A stretch of DNA of 64,000 bases from RUG13409 sp045546135 (GCA_045546135.1 JAZQCD010000029.1:1-64000); one strand, 5' to 3'. Shown: positions 49,737-59,069, counted from the stretch's first letter. Notes: a model not told the origin generated them from the sequence alone. Numbers and translations: made by a program.

Positions 49737-51668
49737 ATGAAAACTATGAAGATCAATGAACCGATCACCATCAAGGGCGTGACCTTTAAAAACAGGATCA
49801 TGTTCCCGCCAATGACTACCGGCTATGAAGAAAGGGGAGTCATTGGCGAAAGAAGTTTTAATTTCTACAAAAGGATAGCAGAAGGCGGATGCGGATATAT
49901 AGTTCTTGGAAACGTCAGCTGTATCCCCGGATTTGGCATGAGGATAGCAAGCGAAGAAGACATTCCTATGTTCAAAAAACTTGCCGATGCATGTCACGCA
50001 GCAGGAGCAAAGCTTGGAGTCCAGCTTTTTTACAGGGAATTTGACGTAGAAAAATTCGTAGAGATCAACAAGACAGACAATGCTGCTGCAAGAAAGTTCA
50101 TGCATGACAGCATGGAGACCTTCCCCTTCCAATCTACAGCAGAGCAGCTCAGACACCTCATCGATCAGGCAGCAGCATCTGCAGTACTTGCAAAGAAGGC
50201 AGGTATAGATGTCATACAGATACATGGAGACAGACTGAACGGTGTTCTTCTTTCAACAAAGCTGAACAAGAGGACCGATGAGTTCGGAGGATCCTTTGAG
50301 AACAGGACGAGATTCTCTACAGAGATGGTAAGAGCCATTAAAAAGGCAGTTCCTGATATGATCCTCGATTACAAGCTGGGAATAAGGCTCCCCATGGAAA
50401 ACGGTGAAATAAGAGGGAACGGAGGCCTTGTTCTCGATGAGGCCATAGAGTATGCAAAGATCCTTGAAAAAGAAGGAGTCGATATGATACATGTTGCCGG
50501 TGCAAACCATACGAGCAACATTGCAGATACCATCCCGCCCATGGGAATACAGCCCTATGGCACTTCCATGTATGCTCATAAATGCATAAAGGAGGTCGTA
50601 TCCATACCAACATCTGCGGTAGCGAGGATAGTTACTCCTGAAGCTATGGAGGCTATACTTTGCAATGGTGAAGCTGATATCGTTGCCATGGGAAGGCCCC
50701 TTATCTGCGATCCTGATATAGGGAACAAATGCGCAGAAGGGAAAGCTGATGAGATAAGGCTTTGCATGATGTGCAACAAAGGATGTACAGACAGCATCAT
50801 GAGTGCATCATATATACAATGCGTACTCAATCCTGAAAACGGACATGAAGCTGAGCGCTGCATAACTCCTGCAAAGACTAAAAAGAGAGTAGCTGTAGTC
50901 GGCGCAGGCATAGCAGGGCTTGAAGCAGCAAGAGTTGCAGCAGTAAAGGGCCATCATGTAGAAGTATTCGAAAAAGAACTTCGCATAGGAGGCCAGATCA
51001 ACATGGCTGCAGTACCTCCCAGAAAGGAAGAGATGTTCAGAAGCCTTAGATACTATGAAAGAGTGCTTCCGAAACTTGGAGTTGAGTTCCATATGGGAAA
51101 GTCTGCAGATATAGAAACGCTCAATACTTTCGATCATGTTCTAGTAGCAACAGGCGCATCCTGCATAACGGTCAAGGTGCCGGGATATGATCTCCCTCAT
51201 GTAGTAAACGCATGGGATGTACTCGATCACAAGGAAGTCGTTTTCGGTCAGGTGGCAGTTATAGGAGGCGGCCAGGTAGGAGCTGAAACTGCAGAGTACC
51301 TTGGATCCATCGGTCAAAAGGTATCTGTCATAGAGATGATGGATAAGGTCGCAAAAGCTGAAAGCGCTACCATTAGGCCGTATATGATGGCAAACTATGA
51401 GAGATACGGAATAAAGATGTATGTCAACACCCAGCTGAAAAGGATAGAACCGGGCAAGATCGTATGCGTAAGTGTAAACGATCCTGAAGGACCTGAGACA
51501 CAGATCCCCGCAAACTTCGTAGTAATGGCTGTAGGTTCAAGGCAGGTAAAGCCTGATCTTGAAGGATTGACAGTTCCGTATACTTTCATAGGGGACTGTT
51601 CGGGAGAAAGGACAGCTGATATCTCCAATGCTACAAAGACAGCCTATGATGCAGCAAATGCAATATAG
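49737..51668 (+). CDS. Old-yellow-enzyme-type NADH:flavin oxidoreductase with Fe-S and FAD domains
   Basis: A 643-residue multi-cofactor flavoprotein. Residues 1 to about 340 form an FMN TIM barrel (KNRIMFPPMTTGY, VLGNVSCIPGFGM, IHGDRLNG). A 4Fe-4S motif (CMMCNKGCTD, then IQCVLN) follows, then a pyridine-nucleotide disulfide type half with two Rossmann starts (VAVVGAGIAGLEAARVAA and VAVIGGGQVGAETAEYL). This is the layout of 2,4-dienoyl-CoA reductase, enoate reductase and the bile-acid BaiCD/BaiH enzymes, so it reduces an activated C=C bond with NAD(P)H. The exact substrate cannot be given. It starts at 49737 or, three codons later, 49746; an AAAGAGG precedes. Confidence 0.88.
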   Translation: MKTMKINEPITIKGVTFKNRIMFPPMTTGYEERGVIGERSFNFYKRIAEGGCGYIVLGNVSCIPGFGMRIASEEDIPMFKKLADACHAAGAKLGVQLFYREFDVEKFVEINKTDNAAARKFMHDSMETFPFQSTAEQLRHLIDQAAASAVLAKKAGIDVIQIHGDRLNGVLLSTKLNKRTDEFGGSFENRTRFSTEMVRAIKKAVPDMILDYKLGIRLPMENGEIRGNGGLVLDEAIEYAKILEKEGVDMIHVAGANHTSNIADTIPPMGIQPYGTSMYAHKCIKEVVSIPTSAVARIVTPEAMEAILCNGEADIVAMGRPLICDPDIGNKCAEGKADEIRLCMMCNKGCTDSIMSASYIQCVLNPENGHEAERCITPAKTKKRVAVVGAGIAGLEAARVAAVKGHHVEVFEKELRIGGQINMAAVPPRKEEMFRSLRYYERVLPKLGVEFHMGKSADIETLNTFDHVLVATGASCITVKVPGYDLPHVVNAWDVLDHKEVVFGQVAVIGGGQVGAETAEYLGSIGQKVSVIEMMDKVAKAESATIRPYMMANYERYGIKMYVNTQLKRIEPGKIVCVSVNDPEGPETQIPANFVVMAVGSRQVKPDLEGLTVPYTFIGDCSGERTADISNATKTAYDAANAI

Positions 51669-51685
51669 TGAAAAATATCGATCAA

Positions 51686-51717
51686 AAAAACCGGCTCAGT
51701 AAAATGAGCCGGTTTTT
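51686..51717. terminator. Bidirectional terminator
   Basis: AAAAACCGGCTCA (51686-51698) pairs with TGAGCCGGTTTTT (51705-51717) around a 6-base loop. It serves both the flavoprotein gene and the minus-strand regulator. Confidence 0.92.
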
Positions 51718-51728
51718 GTATACTCAGG

Positions 51729-52943
51729 TCATCCGAACATTTTGGGATCAGGTGTTATGATAGCAGTGTTTATCTGATAATCGACGCCTGTCCTTTGGCT
51801 TGGGGATAGAAAGTTCTTGTCGATCCTCCTTCTTACTATCTCGCAGTCTTCTCTGCTGGTATTTGTCAGGAGCACCAGATACTGTCCTTTACCGTATTTA
51901 GTTACGGTGTCGGAATAACGAATCGATATGGATATTGCCTTTTGGAGCCTTGGCGAAAGTTCTTCAAGCTTTGGACCTTGTTCCATAACATTTCCTTTGC
52001 TGTCAATAAGAGTGCAGAGCATGAGGAAAAACTTGTCTGCATGTCTTTCCATCATCCTGCTCAAGGTCCTGTATACTTCCTGGAAGACAGGGTAGGAGCA
52101 GTAAAATCCGCCTTTTCCTCTCATTGCAGGTGATGCCAGGTCTTCCTGTATCTTGGCAATGTCAGCATAGCTGTGGACCATATCCGCGCTGAGCCTGTTG
52201 GCCAGGTCTCTTACATATTCGGGATTTCTTTGTCCGTGTTCGTTTATATATTTTTCGACAGTATTAGCGCAAAGTTCTTCGGCTTCCTTGAATCTCCCAA
52301 GAGCTGAGAGGGCTTCTACAGATAATGTCTCCCATTCTGCATAGGGGTCTACTTCAGAAGCATACTCGCCAAGAGAGAGAAGTTCTCTGTACATGAGCCT
52401 TTGCCTTAGGATCTTTGCTTCTTCTTCGATGCACAGACTCAAGAGTTCTCTGTATTTGATGCCTTCTCTTGTTGCCCACGGAGCTCCGCTTTGCCCGAAG
52501 AGGAATTCGCCTCCATATTCATGTATGGCTTGACTTAAGAACGCCAGCTTTTCATCTTCGTCGTCCTCTTCCATGGCAAGCTCATAGAGCCTTTCTATTT
52601 CATCTGTATCTGTGACTGTATGGATCCTGTCTGTCCAAAAGTAGGTCCCGTTCTCTACGGTTATATAATCCGCATCCGGAAGTCCTGATGCTTTAAGTCT
52701 TTTCTTTGCATTATAAATGATGTTCCTCATGGCATGCTGGACATCATCTATATCTCTGTCGCTGAAAAGGACCTCCTTCATGAGGTTTCTGCTGACACCG
52801 GTAGTCCTGTAGTAAAGGAGCAGCTGCATAAGCATGGTGAACTGAGATACGCTGTGTTTGCTGTCTGTAATATCTTTTCCGTTATATACTGCAGAAAAAC
52901 CACCGAGGAGCCTTACTTTAAGAGTATCTGATTTTTTCGCCAT
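51729..52943 (-). CDS. SARP/BTAD-type transcription regulator with a degenerate GGDEF-like tail
   Basis: A 404-residue regulator. An N-terminal winged-helix of the OmpR/SARP sort (VRLLGGFSAVYNGKDI, RNIIYNAKKRLKASG) leads into a bacterial transcriptional-activation domain of helical repeats (YRELLSLGEYASEVDPYAEWETLSVEAL and ALGRFKEAEELCANTVEKY in parts). The C-terminal 120 residues resemble a diguanylate cyclase fold: a long helix (YRTLSRMMERHADKFFLML), then SIRYSDTVTKYGKGQYLVLL, where the GGDEF signature is replaced by GKGQY, so it should be inactive. A ligand-sensing or dimer role is plausible. It is monocistronic and reads leftward to the shared terminator. Confidence 0.75.
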   Translation of the reverse strand: MAKKSDTLKVRLLGGFSAVYNGKDITDSKHSVSQFTMLMQLLLYYRTTGVSRNLMKEVLFSDRDIDDVQHAMRNIIYNAKKRLKASGLPDADYITVENGTYFWTDRIHTVTDTDEIERLYELAMEEDDEDEKLAFLSQAIHEYGGEFLFGQSGAPWATREGIKYRELLSLCIEEEAKILRQRLMYRELLSLGEYASEVDPYAEWETLSVEALSALGRFKEAEELCANTVEKYINEHGQRNPEYVRDLANRLSADMVHSYADIAKIQEDLASPAMRGKGGFYCSYPVFQEVYRTLSRMMERHADKFFLMLCTLIDSKGNVMEQGPKLEELSPRLQKAISISIRYSDTVTKYGKGQYLVLLTNTSREDCEIVRRRIDKNFLSPSQRTGVDYQINTAIITPDPKMFG

Positions 52944-53036
52944 ATTTTGACCTCCTTTACTCGATCACGAATTCATTATATCAAATAATACTCAATATGT
53001 TCACTTGTTTATTTTAGCCATTCTGTTTTTTGTATC

Positions 53037-53062
53037 AAAAAAGGGACCCTTCAAGGTCCCTT
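53037..53062 (-). terminator. Terminator of the VTC-DUF4956-CotH cluster
   Basis: AAGGGACC (53041-53048) pairs with GGTCCCTT (53055-53062); on the minus strand it is followed by a T tract. Confidence 0.85.
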
Positions 53063-53076
53063 AAGCAAGCTTTCTG

Positions 53077-55968
53077 TCAATAAAGGTCTCCGAATACAGA
53101 TCTCATTTCTGATGAGGAAAGGCCGAAGAAACTTTGCGCATAGCTCATCATAGTAGATACTCTGTAGGAGATGAGATATCTGAACTCATATATATTGCTG
53201 TAATACCAGCTCGTGGAATAACCGTTTACTGCCATATCTCTCTCTATTTCGGGAGCATAAAGCGATGTGAAATAGTCGAAAGTAGCGACTGCGTTCTCAT
53301 TTGAGAGAGTGTGGTGAAGGTGATAACTCAGTCTTTCGAGAAACAGCTGCCTGAATTGAGAATTCCGAAGAAGGTTGTTGTTTACGCTTATGTCATAATA
53401 GTGGCCTGCAAGGTCCTGAGCATAGCCCGATGGATTGAATACGGTTGCTGTAAGATAGTTCGTTGCAGGACCGTAGAAACCAAGGTCAAGATCAAAGAAA
53501 ATGAACTTGCATCTTCCTCCGTCTATATCAGGGTGGGAAAAGACCCTGATATTGTATATGTCAGGATTGTTCATATACATCTGGAATATCCAAAGGTCGC
53601 AAAGCTCCGTTACATTGACCATACGGCAGAATTCAAGATAGTTTGCATCTGAGGACAGATCATGACTCTTTGCCCAGTTCATGACGTCCTGCCATACGGC
53701 TTCTCCTGCTTCGACTCCTCCGTTCCACCTTGAAATGTTGACAAGAGTTTTATCTACATTGTAGTTCTCGGCTATCATATTAGGAGTGATCTTTTCCCTG
53801 ATATTGTAGAAACCCTTGTATGCGCCGTTTATATAAAGGGCAATGGTCTTGCTCTTTCTTGTAAGGAGGCAGTCCTTTGCAAGTTCTGATGCAAACTCGT
53901 CTTTCCATGGAAGAGAGGAGTCTGCGTTGCTTCCGCCTCTTAAGACTATACTGTCAAAACTTGAGCAGTTCAGATCGTCAAAGACCTTGTATTCAAGATT
54001 TTTGGCTCCGTATTCTCCGTCGAATTTAAGAGCCATATTCTTTTTGTTATAGCGTCTTCCTGTAAGTCCTGAAAAACCGAATCCGCATGGACTGCTTACA
54101 GAACCGTCCTCTTCAAACAATTCAAAATATGCATTGAGCTTTGTGTCAAGCGTGTAATTTGCATACAGATAGCTGTATTGATAGGGGTCCAGAGACAAAG
54201 ATACCACGGGTACTTTGTGCGGATCGTTGACTATATAACTGCTGCATACCGCGTTGCTAAGCCTTGCTCCGTCCATTATGGATGCAGCTTTGATGACCAT
54301 TGATCTTCCGACCCATATTGGACCTGTATACACTCTTGATCCTGTGGTCGGAGCAGATCCGTCCGTCGTATAGTAGATAGTACCGGGACCTGTTATGGCA
54401 ACGCTAAGTCCTCCTGTATTGTTGTAGATCCCGCCTTCAAGTTCGATGGTAGGATCGGGTGTCATCATCCTGTATCCTTCGCTGTTTCCGCTGCCGGGTG
54501 TGGGTCTTGATGCATAGGTCCATCCATAGGAAGTTCCTCTTGCATAGCTGTATCCTAATGGGATGTTGGTAACGAAAACACAGTCCTCAAGCTTTGAGTT
54601 CTTAAATAGATATATGGTCTCAGTTCCGCTGACCTTAAAGTTGGCATGATAATAACTGTCATTGGTAAGGTCAGGATTTCCGCTGCACATGATGATGTAG
54701 AAAGCTCCTGCTTGAAGCTCAACATCCGGCAGCCTGTAAAGGTCCGTAGTTCCGAGTTCCGTTGAAAGACAGTAATCGGATAGAAGTATGGTATCTCCTG
54801 TGTTGTTGAACAGCTCTATCCAGTCGTAGAACTTGTATCCGTTCTGGGGAAGGTAGGAGTTGTTTGAACTCATGACCTCGTTTATTACAAGTCCCTTTGG
54901 CACTGGCATGTTCTCTTTTTGGAATTCATCTACGCCTTTTGCAGTATTTGGTTTTCCCGGTGAAAGGGCATTGCTGAAGTAGTAGGATCCGTCTGAGTTC
55001 CTTATGTATGCGCAACCGTTGGGGACATTTTCGTATTCAAGAGTCTCAACGATCTTTCCTGCCTTTGAAATGAATACGGAACCAGATTTGTTTTGGAAAC
55101 CGAAACCTGTGTATCTTGACGGATAGTAGCTGTTGTCCCCCGTGTAGAGAAGGAGCATCTCTCCGGGTGAGAGGTATTCCTTTGGCAGTGCGAATTTAAA
55201 AGGAGCAAAAACATCATCGCTAAGATAGTACCCTGAAAGGGAAAGGATGTCGTCTGATGTATTGATGAGCTCTATATATCCGTCATTGCGGCCGTATTCG
55301 TTTTTGTAGTTGCCGGCATTTTTAAAGAGTATCTCATTTACCTTAAGGTAATTGGTCTCTTCTCCCGCCATGTGCTGTCTGTATTCCTCGACACCTTTTT
55401 CAGAATTTTCAAAGCCCGGAGTAGGATAATCTACTATGACCCATTCTCTTATGTTTCTGATCATGCTCTGGTTCTTTGAGAGGGGTACTGTTCTTACAGC
55501 GTCTATCACATCACCCTTTGGATCGACAAGTACAAGGTCCTCGTTGCCTGTACTCGAGAGTCTGAAACCTGCGTTAAGACCTTCCTGTGACCTTCCTGTA
55601 AGATTTACGACCAGGTATTGACCGGGGCCTATAGTGATATCAGGGAATGCCCACTTGATCCTGTCAGACCTATCGGACAGTCCATAACTATATAGGTTTA
55701 TTTCTTCGCTGCTTCCGTTGTAAAGCTCGACGAAATCGCAATCCTGACCGTCTTCACTAAGGTAAGCACCGCCGTTGTTAGTAAGTACCTCACTTATTAT
55801 AAGGTCTTTATATACCGAAGTATCTGCTTCAGAAGGCACGGGAGATATGTCAGGAGAGATCGTGCTGCTTATCTTTTCGAGATATATTCCGCCTACAGTT
55901 ACTGCTAAGAAAAGGACCGTAAGGATGATCAGAAACTTATTGTCAATTTTTCCTTGCTTGTTTTTCAT
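53077..55968 (-). CDS. CotH-kinase surface protein with three lamin-tail domains
   Basis: A 963-residue exported, membrane-anchored protein with one N-terminal helix (FLIILTVLFLAVTVGGIYL). Three lamin-tail-like beta domains follow (about residues 48-150, 205-315 and 360-470), marked by repeated LIISEV/KVNEI/VINEV starts and VELYN/IELIN/IELFN cores. Then comes a chitobiase-type carbohydrate domain (GPGTIYYTTDGSAPTTGS) and a CotH kinase domain (GYNIREKITPNMIAENY-like text; KGFYNIREKITPNMIAEN; FIFFDLDLGFYG). CotH proteins phosphorylate coat or surface proteins. The gene is not by itself proof of spore formation. It is 2 bases from the DUF4956 gene. Confidence 0.85.
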   Translation of the reverse strand: MKNKQGKIDNKFLIILTVLFLAVTVGGIYLEKISSTISPDISPVPSEADTSVYKDLIISEVLTNNGGAYLSEDGQDCDFVELYNGSSEEINLYSYGLSDRSDRIKWAFPDITIGPGQYLVVNLTGRSQEGLNAGFRLSSTGNEDLVLVDPKGDVIDAVRTVPLSKNQSMIRNIREWVIVDYPTPGFENSEKGVEEYRQHMAGEETNYLKVNEILFKNAGNYKNEYGRNDGYIELINTSDDILSLSGYYLSDDVFAPFKFALPKEYLSPGEMLLLYTGDNSYYPSRYTGFGFQNKSGSVFISKAGKIVETLEYENVPNGCAYIRNSDGSYYFSNALSPGKPNTAKGVDEFQKENMPVPKGLVINEVMSSNNSYLPQNGYKFYDWIELFNNTGDTILLSDYCLSTELGTTDLYRLPDVELQAGAFYIIMCSGNPDLTNDSYYHANFKVSGTETIYLFKNSKLEDCVFVTNIPLGYSYARGTSYGWTYASRPTPGSGNSEGYRMMTPDPTIELEGGIYNNTGGLSVAITGPGTIYYTTDGSAPTTGSRVYTGPIWVGRSMVIKAASIMDGARLSNAVCSSYIVNDPHKVPVVSLSLDPYQYSYLYANYTLDTKLNAYFELFEEDGSVSSPCGFGFSGLTGRRYNKKNMALKFDGEYGAKNLEYKVFDDLNCSSFDSIVLRGGSNADSSLPWKDEFASELAKDCLLTRKSKTIALYINGAYKGFYNIREKITPNMIAENYNVDKTLVNISRWNGGVEAGEAVWQDVMNWAKSHDLSSDANYLEFCRMVNVTELCDLWIFQMYMNNPDIYNIRVFSHPDIDGGRCKFIFFDLDLGFYGPATNYLTATVFNPSGYAQDLAGHYYDISVNNNLLRNSQFRQLFLERLSYHLHHTLSNENAVATFDYFTSLYAPEIERDMAVNGYSTSWYYSNIYEFRYLISYRVSTMMSYAQSFFGLSSSEMRSVFGDLY

Positions 55969-55970
55969 CT

Positions 55971-56642
55971 TTACATTCCGAAGTCACTTGTGTATGAAAC
56001 AAGATTGACGCTCTTTACCTTTATCGTATTTTTGAGTTCATCCATGGCAGCGTCTACTGTCTTGTCATAAACTACCTGATAAGAAAGTTCTGTAAGACCG
56101 CCTGTCATGGATTTGCTCTTGAGTTTCTTTTTCTTCAGTTTGCCAAGAGACTCTTTTACCTTGTCGCTGAGTTTGTTGTCGTATGTGACTATGAGGAGGT
56201 ACTGAGTCTTTGTCTTGACGCTGATGAGATATGCGATCACATAGATGAATGCAATGCCAAGAGAACCTGCTATAGATATGATGTAAAGACCTGTTCCTGA
56301 CATTATGCCTGCAGTAACAGCCCAGAAAAGGAATGCCGTATCGGATGGATCTTTTATGGCAGTCCTGAATCTGACTATACTCAAAGCACCGACCATACCA
56401 AGGGATAATGACAGGTTAGAATTAATGGTCCTGATGATCATACTCGTAGCCAGAGTCAGAAGTATGATGGTAAGGGATGTGCTCCTGCTGTAGACTATGC
56501 CTGAGAAAGTCTTTTTGTATACCAGCACTATCAGTATTGAAATGATGAAGGCTACCAAAAGACTGAACATAACATCCTCAAGACGAAGAGGATTGTCAAA
56601 TTGCTCAAGTACGCTTTTTTTGATTGCATCGATGATGTTCAT
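55971..56642 (-). CDS. DUF4956 membrane protein
   Basis: A 223-residue protein with four or more hydrophobic segments in its N-terminal 150 residues and a soluble end (about residues 150-223). The DUF4956 signature LSLSLGMVGALSIVRFRTAIKDP is visible in parts, followed by DTAFLFWAVTAGIMSGTGLY. The function of DUF4956 is unknown. It is encoded directly between the VTC gene and the CotH gene; such trios recur in Firmicutes, so the three proteins may act together in surface polymer handling. The end is basic (KLKKKKLKSKS). Confidence 0.85.
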   Translation of the reverse strand: MNIIDAIKKSVLEQFDNPLRLEDVMFSLLVAFIISILIVLVYKKTFSGIVYSRSTSLTIILLTLATSMIIRTINSNLSLSLGMVGALSIVRFRTAIKDPSDTAFLFWAVTAGIMSGTGLYIISIAGSLGIAFIYVIAYLISVKTKTQYLLIVTYDNKLSDKVKESLGKLKKKKLKSKSMTGGLTELSYQVVYDKTVDAAMDELKNTIKVKSVNLVSYTSDFGM

Positions 56643-56657
56643 ATTGTTTCTTCCTTT

Positions 56658-57344
56658 TTATTTTAATTGATATGCCAGGGCATATTTACTTATGGCCATT
56701 TTACATTTGTCAACGCTTCCGAGAATTGCGAGTATGTGCTCCGGGATGAACTCATTGCATTTTACTTCTATCTCTACTGTGTCCTCGTCTGTTACAGGGA
56801 AGGTGTTGAGATTTTTTTTGAGGAGGTCAAGATCGTATCTTCCGGATCTTATCTCTTCGTCAAAGGTTATCCTTGTTTCGCTGACAGGATAGGTGAAAGC
56901 CAATCTGTCATATTCGACTATGACTGCCGGTTTAAGACCAAAGAGTCTTGCGTCGACAAGGAATTGTCCAAGGAGTCCATCCGTTGCCTCGATCTTTGAG
57001 TAGTCTCCCTTGATCAATTCTTTACATGTCTCAATGCTTATATCTTCTTCCTGCTTATATGTCCACACATCATCCTTATGCTTGCACTCAAGCTTGATGA
57101 TGTTTGTGTCCATGTTGTAGATCCTTATCCTGTATTTTTTTCTCCTCATGACGCCGTTTATCTTATCGTTGAAGGCAGAATTGAGGACGTCATCAAAATA
57201 GAGGCTCCTTACTTTGTATGAAAGTTCATTTGATATGGAGTGTGGATCCAGCCTGCATACAAGGGCCAGCTGCTTTTTCAGAAGATCAGCATCAAAGGGA
57301 CTGAGTTTAAATTTAAGTTCGTGTCTGTATTGTATCTTTTCCAT
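56658..57344 (-). CDS. VTC-domain polyphosphate polymerase-like protein
   Basis: A 228-residue cytoplasmic protein with a VTC tunnel-fold domain: YRHELKFKLSPFDADLL at the start, then SLYFDDVLNSAFNDKINGVMRRKKYRIRIY in pieces, IIKLECKHKDDVW and VIVEYDRLAF. The many paired Lys/Arg and Glu residues on strands are those that bind polyphosphate and ATP in the yeast Vtc4 tunnel domain. It is the first gene of the VTC-DUF4956-CotH cluster. Bacterial VTC proteins are usually annotated as polyphosphate polymerases; the activity of this copy is inferred. Confidence 0.85.
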   Translation of the reverse strand: MEKIQYRHELKFKLSPFDADLLKKQLALVCRLDPHSISNELSYKVRSLYFDDVLNSAFNDKINGVMRRKKYRIRIYNMDTNIIKLECKHKDDVWTYKQEEDISIETCKELIKGDYSKIEATDGLLGQFLVDARLFGLKPAVIVEYDRLAFTYPVSETRITFDEEIRSGRYDLDLLKKNLNTFPVTDEDTVEIEVKCNEFIPEHILAILGSVDKCKMAISKYALAYQLK

Positions 57345-57397
57345 AACTATAGTTCATTTTCTCGAATTGGACGAGCAAACAAATCATTCTATCATTA

Positions 57398-57427
57398 ATT
57401 ACAAAATTTGTGTAATCATTTTTTTGA
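57398..57427 (+). promoter_or_regulatory. Small hairpin in the divergent gap
   Basis: ATTACA (57398-57403) and TGTAAT (57411-57416) with a 7-base loop and T-rich end. It lies between two divergent genes, so it is not an obvious terminator; perhaps a leader fold of the VTC transcript. Confidence 0.3.
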
Positions 57428-57455
57428 TTTTGTTGTTCAGATGCCTCATTTCATG

Positions 57456-57471
57456 TGATATACTCTCCCCA
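57456..57471 (+). promoter_or_regulatory. Extended -10 box directly before the acetyltransferase start (candidate leaderless)
   Basis: TGATATACT ends at 57464, six bases before the ATG at 57471. No ribosome site is present (CTCTCCCC). Transcription should start at the A of the start codon. Confidence 0.5.
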
Positions 57472-58229
57472 TGTTTGAATATGATAATGTTAAAAATTTT
57501 ACAGGCATAGAGGATAGGGAAGTACTAAGAGAGTTTGCCGATATCGAAGAAGCTATAAGGCTGGGTATAGCAAGACCTATTGGTTCAATTTCTGCTTCTT
57601 CAGGAAAAGGCATGGTCGCATATATAGAAGGCTGGGATCTATATATAGTCTCGGCTGAAAATGACGATACAGCTATTTCTCTTATGGGCTATCTGCCTAA
57701 AAGAGCCGGATACGGTCTGTGCGTTCACGGAGAAAAGGCCATCTCCTTTGCAAAGGATTTTTTGGGACTGTCAGGAAGCGAGACCTACTACCAGTTCGTA
57801 TATGAGGGAAGTAAAGAAGATATCGCAGTCCATATGGGATCTCATGGCGGATATCCTCTTGAAGTGCGTCATCCTTTGGCCTCTGATCTTGAGACAGTAA
57901 AGAAGTATTACGATCTAATACCTGAGGAAGACCTTGAAAGGGATTTTTCAAATCCTGCTTTTCTCGGAGGATATACGGAAGGGAAGATGTCCTGCTTCAT
58001 AGGACTTCACAGAGAAGGAGCCATGGGGCTTCTAAGAGTATTTCCTGAGTACAGGCGAAGAGGTTACGCTGAAAAGATATATTCGACACTTACTTATGAA
58101 CAGATAAAAAGAGGAGCTATCCCTTACTGTCATGTAGATGTTACCAATGACGCAAGCATAGCTCTTCAGAAGAAACTAGGATTTTCTGTTGCTAAGCAGC
58201 CCCTTGCATGGCTTGGACCTGATTGGTAA
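57471..58229 (+). CDS. GNAT-family acetyltransferase with extra N-terminal domain
   Basis: A 252-residue protein. The C-terminal 100 residues hold a GNAT fold: GLLRVFPEYRRRGYAEKIYS with the acetyl-CoA Arg-Arg-x-Gly-x-Ala loop, then CHVDVTNDASIALQKKLGF. The N-terminal 140 residues have a similar strand-helix order and may be a second, diverged GNAT half. The start is leaderless by prediction. It converges with the homocysteine methyltransferase-like gene, only 3 bases apart, and no terminator is visible between them. The acceptor is unknown. Confidence 0.78.
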   Translation: MFEYDNVKNFTGIEDREVLREFADIEEAIRLGIARPIGSISASSGKGMVAYIEGWDLYIVSAENDDTAISLMGYLPKRAGYGLCVHGEKAISFAKDFLGLSGSETYYQFVYEGSKEDIAVHMGSHGGYPLEVRHPLASDLETVKKYYDLIPEEDLERDFSNPAFLGGYTEGKMSCFIGLHREGAMGLLRVFPEYRRRGYAEKIYSTLTYEQIKRGAIPYCHVDVTNDASIALQKKLGFSVAKQPLAWLGPDW

Positions 58230-58232
58230 GGT

Positions 58233-59069
58233 TCAGCAAGGGCTTTCGATCTCTTTTTTAAGGACCCTTATGTGCTCAGGCGTAGTCCCGCAGCATCCTC
58301 CTATGTATCTTACGCCGTTTTCTATAAAGGCTTTTGCATAGGATGCAAACCTTTCAGGAGGACAGTCATAGACTGTTTTGTCGCCTCTTATGACCGGCAG
58401 TCCCGCATTAGGTTTAGCAAGAAGAGGCAGGTCTGTAGCTTCATGGATACGCTTTATTTCTCTCAGCATCTCTTCGGGACCCTGAGAGCAGTTAAGCCCA
58501 AAGGCATCTATTCCGATAGCTTCAGCTTCCTGTAGGATATCTATTATGTCATCGCCGCTCATTATCTTGCCTTTTTTGTATATAGAAAGAGACAAGATGA
58601 CTGGTTTGCTGCTTACATCCTTAACGGCTCTTAGAGCATTGATGGCATCCTCTCTTGTCATCATGGTCTCTATGATGAAGGTATCGACTCCGCATTCTTC
58701 AAGGACTGAAGCTTCTTCTTTGTAGATGGAATAGATCTCCCTTTCAGAAGTATTTCCTAGGCGCCCTGAAAAAAGACCTGTAGGACCTAAGTCTCCAAAG
58801 ACCAGTGTCCCATGCTTTTTTGCAAGCTCAAACATTTCCATGTTATATTCTCTTACCTTATCTCCTTTGCTGACAAGAGACAGCTGAGCTCTGTTGCAAA
58901 GAAAGGTGGGAGTATAAAGGACCATGCTGCCTGCTTCTTTGTAAGCTTCCTGGAGCTGGTCAAAGACACTTTTGTGAGTGAGTATCCATTCTGCCTGGTC
59001 CTTGCCATCGTAGCCTCTTTTTAAAAGTTCGGTACCTGTGGCACCGTCAAGTATCAATATATCTTTCAT
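58233..59069 (-). CDS. Homocysteine S-methyltransferase-family protein
   Basis: A 278-residue TIM-barrel methyltransferase. Start ILDGATGTELLKRGYDG matches the family; the zinc cysteines are in GLNCSQGPEE and the paired CC of GGCCGTTPEHI. This fold is the Hcy-binding domain of methionine synthase and betaine-type or S-methylmethionine-type transferases. As a single-domain gene it could use S-methylmethionine or work with a corrinoid partner; the donor is not known. No B12-binding domain is seen beside it. Confidence 0.85.
   Translation of the reverse strand: MKDILILDGATGTELLKRGYDGKDQAEWILTHKSVFDQLQEAYKEAGSMVLYTPTFLCNRAQLSLVSKGDKVREYNMEMFELAKKHGTLVFGDLGPTGLFSGRLGNTSEREIYSIYKEEASVLEECGVDTFIIETMMTREDAINALRAVKDVSSKPVILSLSIYKKGKIMSGDDIIDILQEAEAIGIDAFGLNCSQGPEEMLREIKRIHEATDLPLLAKPNAGLPVIRGDKTVYDCPPERFASYAKAFIENGVRYIGGCCGTTPEHIRVLKKEIESPC

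Noticed and set aside
53077..55968. Evidence of spore formation from CotH
   Set aside because: CotH-kinase domains occur in many non-spore surface proteins, and no other spore gene is present here.
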